From assembly GCA_001970955.1 (NCBI GenBank), contig MPUH01000057.1, forward strand, positions 62,001 to 126,000: a DNA stretch of 64,000 nt, read 5' to 3'. The first letter of the stretch is position 1. Every line of letters starts with the position of its first letter. Origin of the DNA: Stentor coeruleus. Lineage: Eukaryota > Ciliophora > Heterotrichea > Heterotrichida > Stentoridae. Position numbers and translations under genes: made by a program. This document shows positions 42,217-52,315 of the stretch, piece after piece. The notes under the pieces are model-generated. The model was not told the origin of the DNA, searched no databases, and saw only the letters and a program-made list of their open reading frames with translations.

Positions 42217-43572
42217 TTAGGATAAAAGTTTACTTTTTGAATTCCTAACTAGCTGAGGTGTGATAGACTTATTTTTACCTCTAAGCACTTTTTTCGGTTC
42301 AGGCTCAGGTTTTACAAGTTTATTTTCAACTGTCAAGGTATTATCAAAAGAATTCGAAAAAGTGTGATATCTGCGATGGTTCGGTTTTATATTCGCTCTT
42401 TTTTTTATAAAGTTTTCTAATTCTTGAGTACAGTGTGCATAAATATAGTTCTCAAGAGTTTTGTAAACATCTCCTATTTTGCAGTAAATATTTCCATTCT
42501 TCAAAACAACACCAACTTTTTTACACCCAACCTTATAATATTGTTCATTACTCCTAGAAAAAAATCCTTCTAATTTCAATTTACTCAAATTGTCTTGTAA
42601 ATGCATTTGTATAATATCTGCATTATCTAAAGTCTCAAATTGTTTTATATCAATCGGTTTATTCTCAATAGAAAAATCAATAAGTTTACTTTTCTTTTTT
42701 TTCTGTTTTTTCTCTTGAATAATACTTATACATCCTTGGCTAACACATTCAAAACTCTTTTTCTGCATATCCCCAATAGATTTTAATAGATTGATTTCTT
42801 TATCTTTGCTATCCAAAATTTGATACATTTTCTCTTGGGATACAAGCAATTCTGAATGTTTGGTTTTGTATAAATTCAATTCAGCTTTGAGCATTTCTTT
42901 TTCATCTTCAGAATCAAGTAAAAGTTTTGTTTTTTTATCTAAGTCTTCTGATAAGGCTGTGCATTTGGTTTTGTATTTTTCAGTCCAGATTTTGTATTTT
43001 TCTACTTCAAAATTTAGTTTGTCAAGGCTGGTTTTGTAGTCCCGGGTTATTTTGTCGATGTTTTGCATTTGGTTAAGTTTTTCGAGTTGGATGCTTTGTT
43101 CAAGTTCCATGATTTTCATTCGAAGTTCAACATTTTTGCTCATTTCTTCAGTTGGGACTTCTGTTATTTCTGCATATTCAACATTTTCACTGATTTCTGA
43201 TGTTTCTGTTATTTCAATGACTGGAGATAAGAACTTCCTAGATTGGAAAATAAGTAAAATCCTTGGTAAGCCAACTTCTTCAGGGACCTCAGTAATTGTA
43301 TCAATACCATCAGGAAACATAGGAAGCCAATGATAACCTTGACATTTGATAATATTTATATCAAATCTGACACTTGCTTTACATATAAGATCTTCTACAC
43401 TGAAACGTATTTCTCCTTTTGAAGGCACTGTGCTTGTATGTTGTGCTGATTCTAAATCATTAATACTCACAGAATCAGCAAGCTCATTGTTCATATACAC
43501 ACAGCATGAAGCCTTTGAAATATTACCAAGACCTTCTACTCGAATAATTGTTACTTCAAAGTTGTCAAACAT
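42217..43572 (-). CDS. C2-like / coiled-coil / GAS2-related (GAR-like) protein, copy 1
   Basis: 451 residues. ~1-110 looks like a C2-type beta sandwich (FEVTIIRVEGLGNISKASCCV, KGEIRFSVEDL). ~145-285 is coiled coil. ~330-385 resembles the microtubule-binding GAR domain: YYKVGCKKVGVVLKNGNIYCKIGDVYKTLENYI in pieces, like VGxxxxxVRxxxxxxMVRVGGGWxxLxxYL. The GAR-like part lacks the RVGGGW core. Basic tail follows. The paralogue at 57294-59081 keeps RVGGSY. Probably cytoskeletal or membrane-linked; inferred from domains only. Confidence 0.7.
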   Translation of the reverse strand: MFDNFEVTIIRVEGLGNISKASCCVYMNNELADSVSINDLESAQHTSTVPSKGEIRFSVEDLICKASVRFDINIIKCQGYHWLPMFPDGIDTITEVPEEVGLPRILLIFQSRKFLSPVIEITETSEISENVEYAEITEVPTEEMSKNVELRMKIMELEQSIQLEKLNQMQNIDKITRDYKTSLDKLNFEVEKYKIWTEKYKTKCTALSEDLDKKTKLLLDSEDEKEMLKAELNLYKTKHSELLVSQEKMYQILDSKDKEINLLKSIGDMQKKSFECVSQGCISIIQEKKQKKKKSKLIDFSIENKPIDIKQFETLDNADIIQMHLQDNLSKLKLEGFFSRSNEQYYKVGCKKVGVVLKNGNIYCKIGDVYKTLENYIYAHCTQELENFIKKRANIKPNHRRYHTFSNSFDNTLTVENKLVKPEPEPKKVLRGKNKSITPQLVRNSKSKLLS

Positions 43573-44547
43573 AAAGATTTAAATAATAACTTAGGAAAAA
43601 TGAGATAGTAAAGGAAGAATATTTGGAAGACTTTGATTTCACATAAGTTTGAAGAAGAGTTAGGATAGGGTATTTAGAGAGAGAGATAATTTTTGAATGA
43701 TGTGGGTCGGAATATGAAAAATGTGCTAAAAAAGATTTAAAAAAAGATTTTTTTCCGCTTTTTGCATGAAAATTGTGACGAAATTTATTTTTATGATGAG
43801 TTGTTGTAAATTAAACGGTTTTTATAGTGATTTTATATATATTATTTGTGAAGGTTTATATATCACTATTTTAGATTAGGAAATATGCTTCAAAAACATA
43901 TAGAGAGGTTTTATATCGACTTTCTTATTAAGCATAGTATATTATCCTTGTTTAAACCTAAATTCCTCCTCTTCATCAGAGAACTGGAGCTGCGGGTTTA
44001 CAGCTTTAGTAATTAGGCTTATAGCGATCATAATAGTTTGTTTATAAAAAGACTTAAGACTTCAATTCAAGGAACTTCATAGGAAAAAAAAAAATTCTTA
44101 TGTTGATTTATATAATTATATATTTATAATCTATAGTAATATTAATATAAATCATAATATATAAAAAACAATCACATTCAGCTCAAAGTCACTCTATGCA
44201 GAAGTATGATCTTTTCATTAACCTATTTTATTCTATATAAAACTCATATAAAAACTTAAAAGAATATTTCTCATAGTTCATACTACCTTTAAATTTACAG
44301 TTAATTAATAGCAGTTATAATAACTCATCCATTTATAATTATCAAAACTAAAATTTAAGCCAGATAATATTACTATAGTGAATATGAAAAAACCACACTC
44401 AAAGCCTTATCTAATATATAAAAAAGAAGAGTTAAAATTTTTCTCTACATAAACTTACCCAAAGCTATTCAAAATTGCAATATGCTTAATCATTTATATT
44501 AACTCAAATAAAAGTTTTAAAAATCTTCAAGCAAGTTAATATTGAGA
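43573..44547. other. Spacer with a possible short coding relic
   Basis: 975 bp between two minus-strand genes. G-rich on the plus strand to ~43720, then mixed AT. A 29-codon minus-strand frame at 43942-44031 has protein-like composition. Nothing else seen. Confidence 0.5.
43942..44031 (-). other. Short protein-like open frame (29 codons)
   Basis: Encodes MIAISLITKAVNPQ then LQFSDEEEEFRFKQG and TAA. Acidic, well-mixed composition unlike surrounding random frames. Could be a tiny gene, a terminal exon or a relic. Confidence 0.2.
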
Positions 44548-45174
44548 TTATTGTTTAGCTTTAATGTCAAGATAAGTGTTTAAAAATTCTTCAACAGCTT
44601 TGCCATTGAAACCATTGTCTTGCATCATAGAGATTAGAAGGTCTTGTGATACACCACAATCAGCACTATTTATTTATTACTTTTCAACTAGCCAACGAAT
44701 CCAATCTTCAGGGATTGTTCCCATAAGAAAATTATAAAGCTCTTTATAAGTTATAAACCCGTCATGGTTACGATCGATTTTCATAAGAGTATTCGTTATA
44801 TATGTGATATCTGAGCGAGAATGTCCTTCTGTAAATAGAGCATCTTCTATGCTTTTTTGTGTTATATACCCTTTGTACTGTTTATCTTCGAATTTCTTAA
44901 AATCTGCTACAACGTTAAGTTCACAACGCTTTTTGGATAGTCTTAAAGTTTGGAACTATATGAGGATTACTTGTTGGAAATTCAATTTTAAAGTCCCTGC
45001 TTGACCGAGGATGGCTTTAATTTCTTTTAGTGGAGGACGCAAATGGATTGACTTGAATGCTAGAGAAAGGTCTTCGATTGTTATGTAACTATCATGATTC
45101 TGCATAAAAAATACTATGTCTAGGGCTCGAAAAAGTTTTGTAATTGCATCTGATGGTTCATGATATTTTTCCAT
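44548..45174 (-). CDS. EF-hand protein with two 15-nt introns
   Basis: Three exons (45174-44971, 44955-44681, 44665-44548) give 198 residues. Both introns carry in-frame stops, so no single long frame exists. The canonical EF loop is DRNHDGFITYKEL (~140); DNGFNGKAVEEFL near the end and earlier hands (DSYITIEDL, DKQYKGYITQKSI) are degenerate. Four-hand layout like calmodulin/CDPK lobes. Starts MEKYHEPSD. An assembly overlap at 45149-45317 repeats the first codons and leader. Calcium sensor of unknown partner. Confidence 0.8.
44666..44680 (-). other. 15-nt intron
   Basis: Sense sequence GTAATAAATAAATAG with in-frame TAA codons. Removal joins WLVE to NADCGVSQDLL, continuing the EF-hand protein. 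Confidence 0.88.
44956..44970 (-). other. 15-nt intron
   Basis: Sense sequence GTAATCCTCATATAG with in-frame TAG. Removal joins LNFQQ to FQTLRLSKKRCE in the EF-hand protein. Confidence 0.9.
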
Positions 45175-45317
45175 AAATAATTTATATAATCCTAGGTTTT
45201 ATTCAATGAGAGAAGTTTTTTTGCGATTTTTTNTCTGATGGTTCATGATATTTTTCCATAAATAATTTATATAATCCTAGGTTTTATTCAATGAGAGAAG
45301 TTTTTTTGCGATTTTTT
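45149..45317. other. Assembly join: 84-nt overlap repeated around an N at 45233
   Basis: Bases 45149-45232 recur at 45234-45317. It duplicates the start and leader of the EF-hand gene. Confidence 0.92.
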
Positions 45318-46463
45318 AAGATTAGATAAATTTATAAAATCTTATTAGTATGAGGAGAAAAAAGTTATGGAAGTAAAGATGAAAGGCCAAATTTTGTTGA
45401 AATTACAAGATATATAAACAGAACTAGAAGATGTTGGGAAAAAATTGATGAATAAAATTTTCTTTTATTAGAATTATATAGTTGGGAAAAATATATTTTT
45501 TATTACTTTGTAATTTTTAGACAGTTAAAATTTTAATAAAAGTTATTCATTGAGTATCACTTAGATAAAAGAGCCTTTATATGTATATATTATGTATTAA
45601 ATTAGAGATTTAATGTATTAATCAAGATCAGCAAAAATTTAAATAAATAATAAAATCATTTGAAGAGCTATATAGATTCGAAATTAAATTTTAATTTCAA
45701 ATGTGAAGCAACACATAAGAAAATATTAGATTCATTGATAAACACTGAAAACTATAAAGAAACCAAGTGATAAATTTATACTTGATAAGCTTTTCACTAA
45801 TTTCATCAATTTAGTAAAAGGTGAGGGATAAAATGATTACTTTTTTTTAACTTTGGTTATTTAGATATTCTATCGATTTTGGCTTAATTAGAATGTTAAA
45901 ATTATCGATTAGCTAAAATATTAATGAATTTGGGTAAAAAATATAGTCTTAATAAATTTAATGTTTAAAGTAATCTGAAATTATTAGAACTTAGTATTTC
46001 ATCATCCGAAATATTTAATTTTGATATTAACCTAAGAATTAATTAAATTTCAGAGCAAAAAAAGGTCAAGGTGTTTAGAAATACTTATACAAAAGTTATT
46101 ATGTATAAGATAATTTTTTGGGAAAAAATAATTATTACAAATAGCTTATTATTTACTCAAAGTTACTAAGCTCAAGTTGTTTAGAGCGATTTTATAAGTA
46201 AATTTTATAAAATGGAAGTGAAAGGATGAATATGAAATGCTACTATAAAATTAATAGAGAAACTATCTTATATATTTTAAATAATATAATATTTTCATGC
46301 ATGTTTTAAACATATTTTTTTTAAGTCTTTCCAATTTATCATAATTCAAGCTTAGCTTAAAAGTTTACTTTTAGAGATTCTTGAACTTTAAAATCATATC
46401 AAGAAAGAAGCTTCTATAAAAAAATATACCTAAAGTTTTAATCTTAAAAAACTAAATTCCTTA
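45175..46463. other. Long AT-rich spacer
   Basis: 1.3 kb between two minus-strand genes. Includes an assembly overlap at its left end and a 38-codon protein-like plus-strand frame at 45654-45770 (KCEATHKKILDSLINTENYK) with no ATG, perhaps a relic. Otherwise nothing recognised. Confidence 0.5.
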
Positions 46464-47411
46464 TTAACTAACGGATTTTAAAAAGAGATGTTCGATTTTT
46501 TCCATATCTAAAGACTCAGCAATCAAAAGATTTGGTTTTTTAGGCGCCTTGATTAGCTCAGGCACATCTGAAAGTTCCCAATTTATAACTGTCATTCCAC
46601 GTGTATGTTTACCTGACAATTCAACAAAACCTTCTCTTAATGTGCTTCTAATAACAACAGAAGGATCAATCGCAATAGCTATAGTAAGAGGATCACAAAA
46701 AAATACAGTACTATTACCTTCATTAATTTTTGTAATATCCTTTATAAATCTCCCAGGGTTTGTGTTCCCAGAAGTATATTTCATCAAAAACTCTTCAGAA
46801 AATTGATGTTCTTTAGCAATACAAGTTTCCCAAGGAAGTATTTCTAATAGTGGAAATCTCTGAAAAACAATTTGAGCAGCTTCTGGATCACAGTAAATAT
46901 TGAACTCAGAACAAAATGTAGCATTACCCTTACAATGCACTGCTGAACCCATAACAAGAACTCTTTTAAATTTTTTTGGTAAATCTGGGTCTATAGCAAC
47001 TGCTAGAGCTAAATTTGTCAAAGGACCAATTGCAGCTATATTGATATTTCCTGTATACATGTTTGCATAGTCAATAATTGCTTGTACTGCACCTTTAGTT
47101 GAAGGCTGTGGAAGATCTAAGTCGGAATGTGAGTCCCAATAGTTATTTAGTCCATCTCGGCCGTGGACACATTCTGCAGTGTAAAGTTCTGAGATTAAAG
47201 GTCTTTCACTACCGATATGGAAAGGAATTGAAGTTGATCCACAAACTTTTAGAGTTTCTGCTGTGTTTTTAACCACTTGATTTAATAAGACATTACCAGT
47301 GACAGTAGTCACAGCGATAATTTCAATTTCTTCGGAAGTTAGTCCAAGAACAAGTGCTTGGCAATCATCTACTCCTGCATCAGTGTCAATGATCCATAAG
47401 CTTTTTGACAT
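46464..47411 (-). CDS. Inosine-uridine-preferring nucleoside hydrolase
   Basis: 315 residues, normal for the family. N-terminal calcium-binding signature DTDAGVDD at 9-16, VTTVTGNV, HGRDGLNN, NIAAIGPLTNLALA, VMGSAVHCKGN, EFNIYCDPEAA and a C-terminal block with DP and W residues. It hydrolyses ribonucleosides to base plus ribose in purine/pyrimidine salvage, with a calcium ion in the active site. All expected acidic residues are present. No targeting signal, so cytosolic. Secure at family level; substrate preference not predictable. Confidence 0.95.
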   Translation of the reverse strand: MSKSLWIIDTDAGVDDCQALVLGLTSEEIEIIAVTTVTGNVLLNQVVKNTAETLKVCGSTSIPFHIGSERPLISELYTAECVHGRDGLNNYWDSHSDLDLPQPSTKGAVQAIIDYANMYTGNINIAAIGPLTNLALAVAIDPDLPKKFKRVLVMGSAVHCKGNATFCSEFNIYCDPEAAQIVFQRFPLLEILPWETCIAKEHQFSEEFLMKYTSGNTNPGRFIKDITKINEGNSTVFFCDPLTIAIAIDPSVVIRSTLREGFVELSGKHTRGMTVINWELSDVPELIKAPKKPNLLIAESLDMEKIEHLFLKSVS

Positions 47412-48269
47412 ATTTATTGACTAATTTATTCACCATATATAGTATCACTTTGCTTTGGGAAATTTAAACCATGTAAAATTTATAAAGATAATCAAAGGAT
47501 TGAGTGATTTTTAAGCATTTGCATTTTTTTTTAAGTAAGATACTGGAAATTTTAAAGAAGGGAAGTAATGGATGGTAATTTATATATATTATCATTCAAA
47601 ATTTAGAATGAAAATCACTTTTTCTTTAAAGTAAATTTTACTTTTTGGGTTTTATTTATAAAATATTATTTTCAAGTGATTATATGATAATATAGTTTCA
47701 TAAGAGTATTAAAGAAGCTGGGTGATAGCAAAACTTTTAAAAGTAAATAGATATTTAGAAAAATTATATAATTATTTTGCTTAGATATTAAAAAGTTTTA
47801 TAATAAATCAACCTATGTACCCAAATTATTGAAAACTACATTATATATATCAAAACTTATTACTTTTATATATAGCTTACAATTTAAAATACGCATTAGA
47901 AATATTAAAAAATTTTTAGTGAATAAGAATCTATTTGAAAATATATATATAACTACACTAATTATTTTAATACTTAATCATTACCTTACAAAACTCATAC
48001 TTTATTTAAATAAAACTTACATTGTTTTAATTTGCATAAAAAATATACACAACTATAATTCAAATAAACAACTTCAAATTTATAAAACCTCAGAAATTTT
48101 ATTCGCAAAGTATCCAAAATGCCATATCTTTCTATATAATCCTACAAACAATTTTTTACAATCAATTATTATCATCTAACATTTTAAAAACACTTTATTC
48201 ATTTATATTTAAACATTGCCAACCTACGATATAACATTATTTATGATACAAAATTATAAAAAATATATT
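47412..48269. other. Divergent promoter spacer
   Basis: 858 bp, very AT-rich, between the nucleoside hydrolase (minus) and HECT copy 2 (plus). The open frame 47829-48179 is dominated by I, Y, L, N and K and is taken as chance. Confidence 0.6.
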
Positions 48270-49619
48270 ATGGGAACAAGCCATTCGCGAAGAAATGAAG
48301 ACCTTGCTCTAACTAGAAAAAGAGGACGTAATAAACTTAAAGCAGATATTATCTGTCCTATTTGTAACAAAGTCTTTACAGCAAAGACAAATACATACGC
48401 TGACTTTGATTCACATATTGAATCCCATCAAACAGAAGAACAAAATTCAACAGCAAGTGCTATAATAATTCCTGAAGATGTATATTTTCCTGAAGCAGAA
48501 GCTAAAATATTACCTATTCATCATAGACTAGACAATATTAGAGTACCTTGGAGCGTTGCTCATTTGAATATTACAGTAGCTAGAGAAACTATACTACACG
48601 ATTCTTTAGTTCAGATTATAGGCTTAAGCTCAATGGAGCTTCGAAGCGAATTTCATATTATTTTTAAAGGCGAAAACTCTCAAGATGCTGGAGGCTTAAC
48701 TAAAGAGTGGCTTGGATTACTTGTAAAAGAACTCTTTAATAATCAAATCGGCCTATTTAGACTTAGTCAATGTCAAGAACAAAGATACTTTCCAACAGCA
48801 CATAATGATTCATCAGAATACTTTATACTAGCTGGCATAGTTATTGGAAAAGCTATATTTGAAAACATTCCATTAGATTGTGCTTTATGTCCAACACTTT
48901 TAAAACATTTACTATGCCAAGAATGTAATTTTAATGATTTAAAGCATCAAGACGAAGATATATATAATTCACTTATATATATGGAAAAGAATAGCATTGA
49001 TGGCATTCTTTTTGAAAATTTTACAGTTTCCCATAATGGTCAAAATTATAGAATTACTGAAGATGGAGAAAATATTCAAGTCACTGATGATAATAAAGAT
49101 ACTTATATACTTTTAAGAACTGAATATGAACTATATGGAAGTATGTATAATGCTTTAGAGTCAATAAAATCAGGATTTTATAGAATTGTTCCTCAAGAAT
49201 TCATATCATCTTTGAGTACTGATGAACTTGATTATATGATTTGTGGGAATCCAGTTATTAATTTAAAAGACTGGAAGAAAAATACTGAATATGGTGGAGA
49301 ATATTCAGCAACGCATAAGGTTATTATATGGTTTTGGGATGTTGTTTATACTTTACAACAGAAACAATTACGTGATCTTTTACAATTTATTACTGGAACA
49401 TCACGAGTTCCTATTGATGGGTTTGCTGGGCTAAAAACCCTTCGAGGCGACCCTGCTTGTTTTAAAGTTATTTCTGTTGAGTATTATCGAAGCGCTTTGC
49501 CTCGTGCCCATACCTGCTTTAATAGACTTGACCTTCCAATTTACCCTAATAAATCATACCTGAAGTCAGCTTTAGAGTGCGTATTAGCAAACCATACTTT
49601 AGGTTTTGGATTAGAATAG
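48270..49619 (+). CDS. Compact C2H2-HECT E3 ubiquitin ligase, copy 2
   Basis: Start set at the ATG at 48270 (MGTSHSRRN): it gives 449 residues, exactly the length of copy 1, a myristoylable Gly2, and the active-site Cys at the same position, 416. The upstream in-frame ATG (48243) and TTG (48216) would break this. C2H2 finger CPICNKVF...HIESH; HECT blocks SQDAGGLTKEWLGLL, LAGIVIGKAIFENIPL, FITGTSRVPIDGFAGL, HTCFNRLDLP. Active ligase expected. Paralogue of the gene at 36168-37517, opposite strand. Confidence 0.92.
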   Translation: MGTSHSRRNEDLALTRKRGRNKLKADIICPICNKVFTAKTNTYADFDSHIESHQTEEQNSTASAIIIPEDVYFPEAEAKILPIHHRLDNIRVPWSVAHLNITVARETILHDSLVQIIGLSSMELRSEFHIIFKGENSQDAGGLTKEWLGLLVKELFNNQIGLFRLSQCQEQRYFPTAHNDSSEYFILAGIVIGKAIFENIPLDCALCPTLLKHLLCQECNFNDLKHQDEDIYNSLIYMEKNSIDGILFENFTVSHNGQNYRITEDGENIQVTDDNKDTYILLRTEYELYGSMYNALESIKSGFYRIVPQEFISSLSTDELDYMICGNPVINLKDWKKNTEYGGEYSATHKVIIWFWDVVYTLQQKQLRDLLQFITGTSRVPIDGFAGLKTLRGDPACFKVISVEYYRSALPRAHTCFNRLDLPIYPNKSYLKSALECVLANHTLGFGLE

Positions 49620-49652
49620 TTTTTAAATACTTCATCTATATAGTTAACTATT

Positions 49653-50306
49653 TTAAAATTCCCATCCATTTTCAGTTTCCTTAGCTTTTTTTTTCAAGAA
49701 CTTGACAATATTAGCACTAGGAATAGCAATACTATCAAAAACCGTGAATAAATTAGAAAAAGACTTTTGCATACCAAGAACAAGTCCTTGCCTATTAACT
49801 AATGCTCCTCCAGAATACCCTGGTCCTCCTCTACATGAGCTACGTATACAAGGAAACTTCACATCTTGAACCTTTGTGTAACTTAAATCAAGTACATATC
49901 CGGGCTCGAAAATAGGGTTACCAAATGGATTTGTAGAGAAAATCGCAGCTTCTACTCCAATAACCGGAGTTTCTTTAGCAAATTTCAAAAATCCTTCAGG
50001 CTTAACCCCTTTGCCTTTAACTATGATTATATGATCCTCTTCACTCTTAGCAACAATATCAAACGAATATTTCTTTCCATTGTAATTCATGAAACAATCA
50101 TTAGTTTTTTTCCCAATATCAACATAAAAGTGAAAAGCACTAACCCCATATCCATTAGGATTTATAAAAAACCCACCACATATAGTTTTAGTTCTCTCAC
50201 ATTTTAGTAAAAACACAGAAGGATTGCATATTTTACACACATCTTTCCAGTCTTCTAAGCACTCTGCTTTACCTATTAGAGGTAATAAAAATCTTAAATA
50301 GGTCAT
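49653..50306 (-). CDS. Trypsin-like (HtrA-type fold) serine protease domain protein
   Basis: 217 residues from the ATG at 50306. The serine motif GPGYSGGALVN is clear, with GVSAFHFYVD (probable His) and SEEDHIIIVKG (probable Asp) upstream in the usual order. No PDZ domain, so it is only the protease core. A short hydrophobic start (LRFLLPLIGKAE) may be a signal or merely the first strand. Compared with TAAHC/TNAHV, the His motif is divergent, so activity is uncertain. Upstream in-frame TTG rejected as start. Convergent with HECT copy 2, 33 bp between stops. Confidence 0.75.
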   Translation of the reverse strand: MTYLRFLLPLIGKAECLEDWKDVCKICNPSVFLLKCERTKTICGGFFINPNGYGVSAFHFYVDIGKKTNDCFMNYNGKKYSFDIVAKSEEDHIIIVKGKGVKPEGFLKFAKETPVIGVEAAIFSTNPFGNPIFEPGYVLDLSYTKVQDVKFPCIRSSCRGGPGYSGGALVNRQGLVLGMQKSFSNLFTVFDSIAIPSANIVKFLKKKAKETENGWEF

Positions 50307-50396
50307 ATCTAATATAATAACCTGATATATATACAAAATATATTATTTGAACTATATTTCACTATTAAAAAGCTTGTTTAACTAGTTAATATAGGC

Positions 50397-51836
50397 CTAC
50401 ATTCTGTTAGATACTTTAACTTGTTCCATAAAACTAATAAATTCTTCTAAATCAATCTGCCCATCACCATTAACATCAGCTTCTCTAATCATCTCAATAA
50501 ACATATGTTCCTGTCCTTTCTTTCCACCTAAAGCTTCAATCAACTCAGATACCGAAATCGTCCCATTACCATCTTTATCAAAATCCTTAAACGCAGCAGC
50601 AAGTCTTTCACTCGAAAGTTCTTTATCCCAATTAACTGCTGCATTTAAAAACTCAGAATAATTTATGCATCCATTCCCATCTTCATCAACTTTTTTTAGC
50701 AATGCTTCAATGTTTTCTGAGTTTTCTCCTGTGAATTTTGCAAGACCTTCTTTTAATTCTTCAACACTTAGCATCCCATCTCCATTTTTATCCATAGCAG
50801 CAAATGCAGTTCTTAGTTCAGAAAATTCATCAATTGACATGACTTGATTTACGATATAAGATAAAGTTGCTCTATGAAGTTTACTTGTTGTTGTGAATTT
50901 TTGTAGGTTTTGTAATGAAGCATTAGCTATAGCAATATCTGGAGTATTTGATTTTGTCCTTTCTTGCATCCATTCACTTGTATAAACTTCTTGTGCAGTT
51001 ATTCTTGTTGGTACATCTTTTGTTAGCATTGCTCTTATTAGGCTGATAGCTTCTGGGCTTATGCTTTTCCATATTTTCCCATCGAATTTTACTTCTTTGA
51101 CGAGAATGTTCGTTAAAATTTCATTATCGCTTTTACCGTGAAATGGTGGAACACCTGATAGAAGCACGTATAAAATCACACCAAGGCTCCAAACATCACA
51201 TTTTTCATTGTAGTTACCGGAAATAACTTCTGGGGCTATATAGTAGGGACTTCCGACTCGCTCTAAAAGTTTAGATGCTCTAGAAAAATGCTTGCAGGTT
51301 CCAAAGTCAATGAGTTTTAATGCTGAGTTAGACTCTTCTGATTCAAAAAGCAAGTTCTCAGGCTTAAGGTCGCGATGAACAATGTTTTTAGAGTGCAAAT
51401 ATACAACTGCTGAAACTATTTGCTGCATATATTTTGCTGCTTGATTTTCTGAAAAGCCTTTTGTTTTTACTATTCGATCAAAGAGCTCTCCACCTCTACA
51501 GTATTCAGTTACGATTTTTAAGTGCAAATTGTCTCGAAAAACCTCGTATATTTTTATGATGTTTGCATGGTCCATTTCCTTGAGAATGCTAACCTCTTTA
51601 AGTAAACTTTCAATGCTTGCTCGGTTATCTTTTATTTTAATGAATTTAACTGCTCTTATAGCTTTGTTTTTTTTGTTCTTGCATAAATGAACAGAGCCAA
51701 AACCTCCTTCAGCGATTTTTTCAAGCACCTCATAAGTTTCACGCATGTCTGTGCTTTTAACTTTGACATAATTACTGGGATCAATTGTAAATTTTTCTTT
51801 AGTTGGCCTTTCACTCTTTGTTACGCAACCACCCAT
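50397..51836 (-). CDS. Calcium-dependent protein kinase (CDPK)
   Basis: 479 residues. N-terminal MGGC fits N-myristoylation plus palmitoylation. Kinase domain ~35-291: AEGGFGSVH, K64, HRDLKPEN at 154, DFG at 177, GSPYYIAPEV. Junction ~300-335 followed by four canonical EF-hands with loops near 349, 384, 420 and 454 (DKNGDGMLSVEE, DEDGNGCINYSE, DKDGNGTISVSE, DVNGDGQIDLEE). Calcium binding releases the junction and activates the kinase. All catalytic and calcium-binding residues are intact. Membrane-linked by lipidation. Confidence 0.97.
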   Translation of the reverse strand: MGGCVTKSERPTKEKFTIDPSNYVKVKSTDMRETYEVLEKIAEGGFGSVHLCKNKKNKAIRAVKFIKIKDNRASIESLLKEVSILKEMDHANIIKIYEVFRDNLHLKIVTEYCRGGELFDRIVKTKGFSENQAAKYMQQIVSAVVYLHSKNIVHRDLKPENLLFESEESNSALKLIDFGTCKHFSRASKLLERVGSPYYIAPEVISGNYNEKCDVWSLGVILYVLLSGVPPFHGKSDNEILTNILVKEVKFDGKIWKSISPEAISLIRAMLTKDVPTRITAQEVYTSEWMQERTKSNTPDIAIANASLQNLQKFTTTSKLHRATLSYIVNQVMSIDEFSELRTAFAAMDKNGDGMLSVEELKEGLAKFTGENSENIEALLKKVDEDGNGCINYSEFLNAAVNWDKELSSERLAAAFKDFDKDGNGTISVSELIEALGGKKGQEHMFIEMIREADVNGDGQIDLEEFISFMEQVKVSNRM

Positions 51837-51952
51837 TTATATATATGATATTTTTTGCATCAATACTATAATATAGTTTAAGCATAAGATAATTTGAGTA
51901 TAATATATTAAAATGCACTTTTCCCCATTATACTTAATCATTTCTAAGATTA

Positions 51953-52315
51953 CTAAAATTTATTTTCCAGCTGTGAGTAAACTAAATTGAGCCATTTTTT
52001 TATGTATTCTGAATTCCTAGGCATATAGTGCCCATACCTAAATATAAATACAGTCTTGTTATCAGATTCTTCTATCATTTTATGCCCTATTTCAATATTC
52101 ATTAAATTCTCGATTCCCTGATTGGGTTTGACAATATATCTACATCTCCAGCAAATCAAGTCTTTTTTTTCATGAACGCTTATTATGTTTTTGCTGTTGC
52201 CAATCAAAAACTCGATATCAAGAGACTTTTTTCTGTTGTTAAGGATTTTAAAACATAATTTTTCTGAGGTGAGAAAGTTTAAAATTTCTTGACCGAAACT
52301 TAATTGCTTTTCCAT
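51953..52315 (-). CDS. Hypothetical protein, 120 residues
   Basis: Mixed alpha/beta composition with ordered segments (LDIEFLIGNSKNIISVHEKKDL, WRCRYIVKP, KTVFIFRYGHYMP) and a helical end (EYIKKWLNLVYSQLE). Clear ATG and a TAG stop, good codon use, 116 bp from the CDPK start. No family recognised; no signal or membrane segment. Confidence 0.6.
   Translation of the reverse strand: MEKQLSFGQEILNFLTSEKLCFKILNNRKKSLDIEFLIGNSKNIISVHEKKDLICWRCRYIVKPNQGIENLMNIEIGHKMIEESDNKTVFIFRYGHYMPRNSEYIKKWLNLVYSQLENKF

Noticed and set aside
47829-48179. 116-residue open frame in the spacer before HECT copy 2
   Set aside because: Composition is almost only I, L, Y, N, K and T, as expected by chance in very AT-rich DNA.
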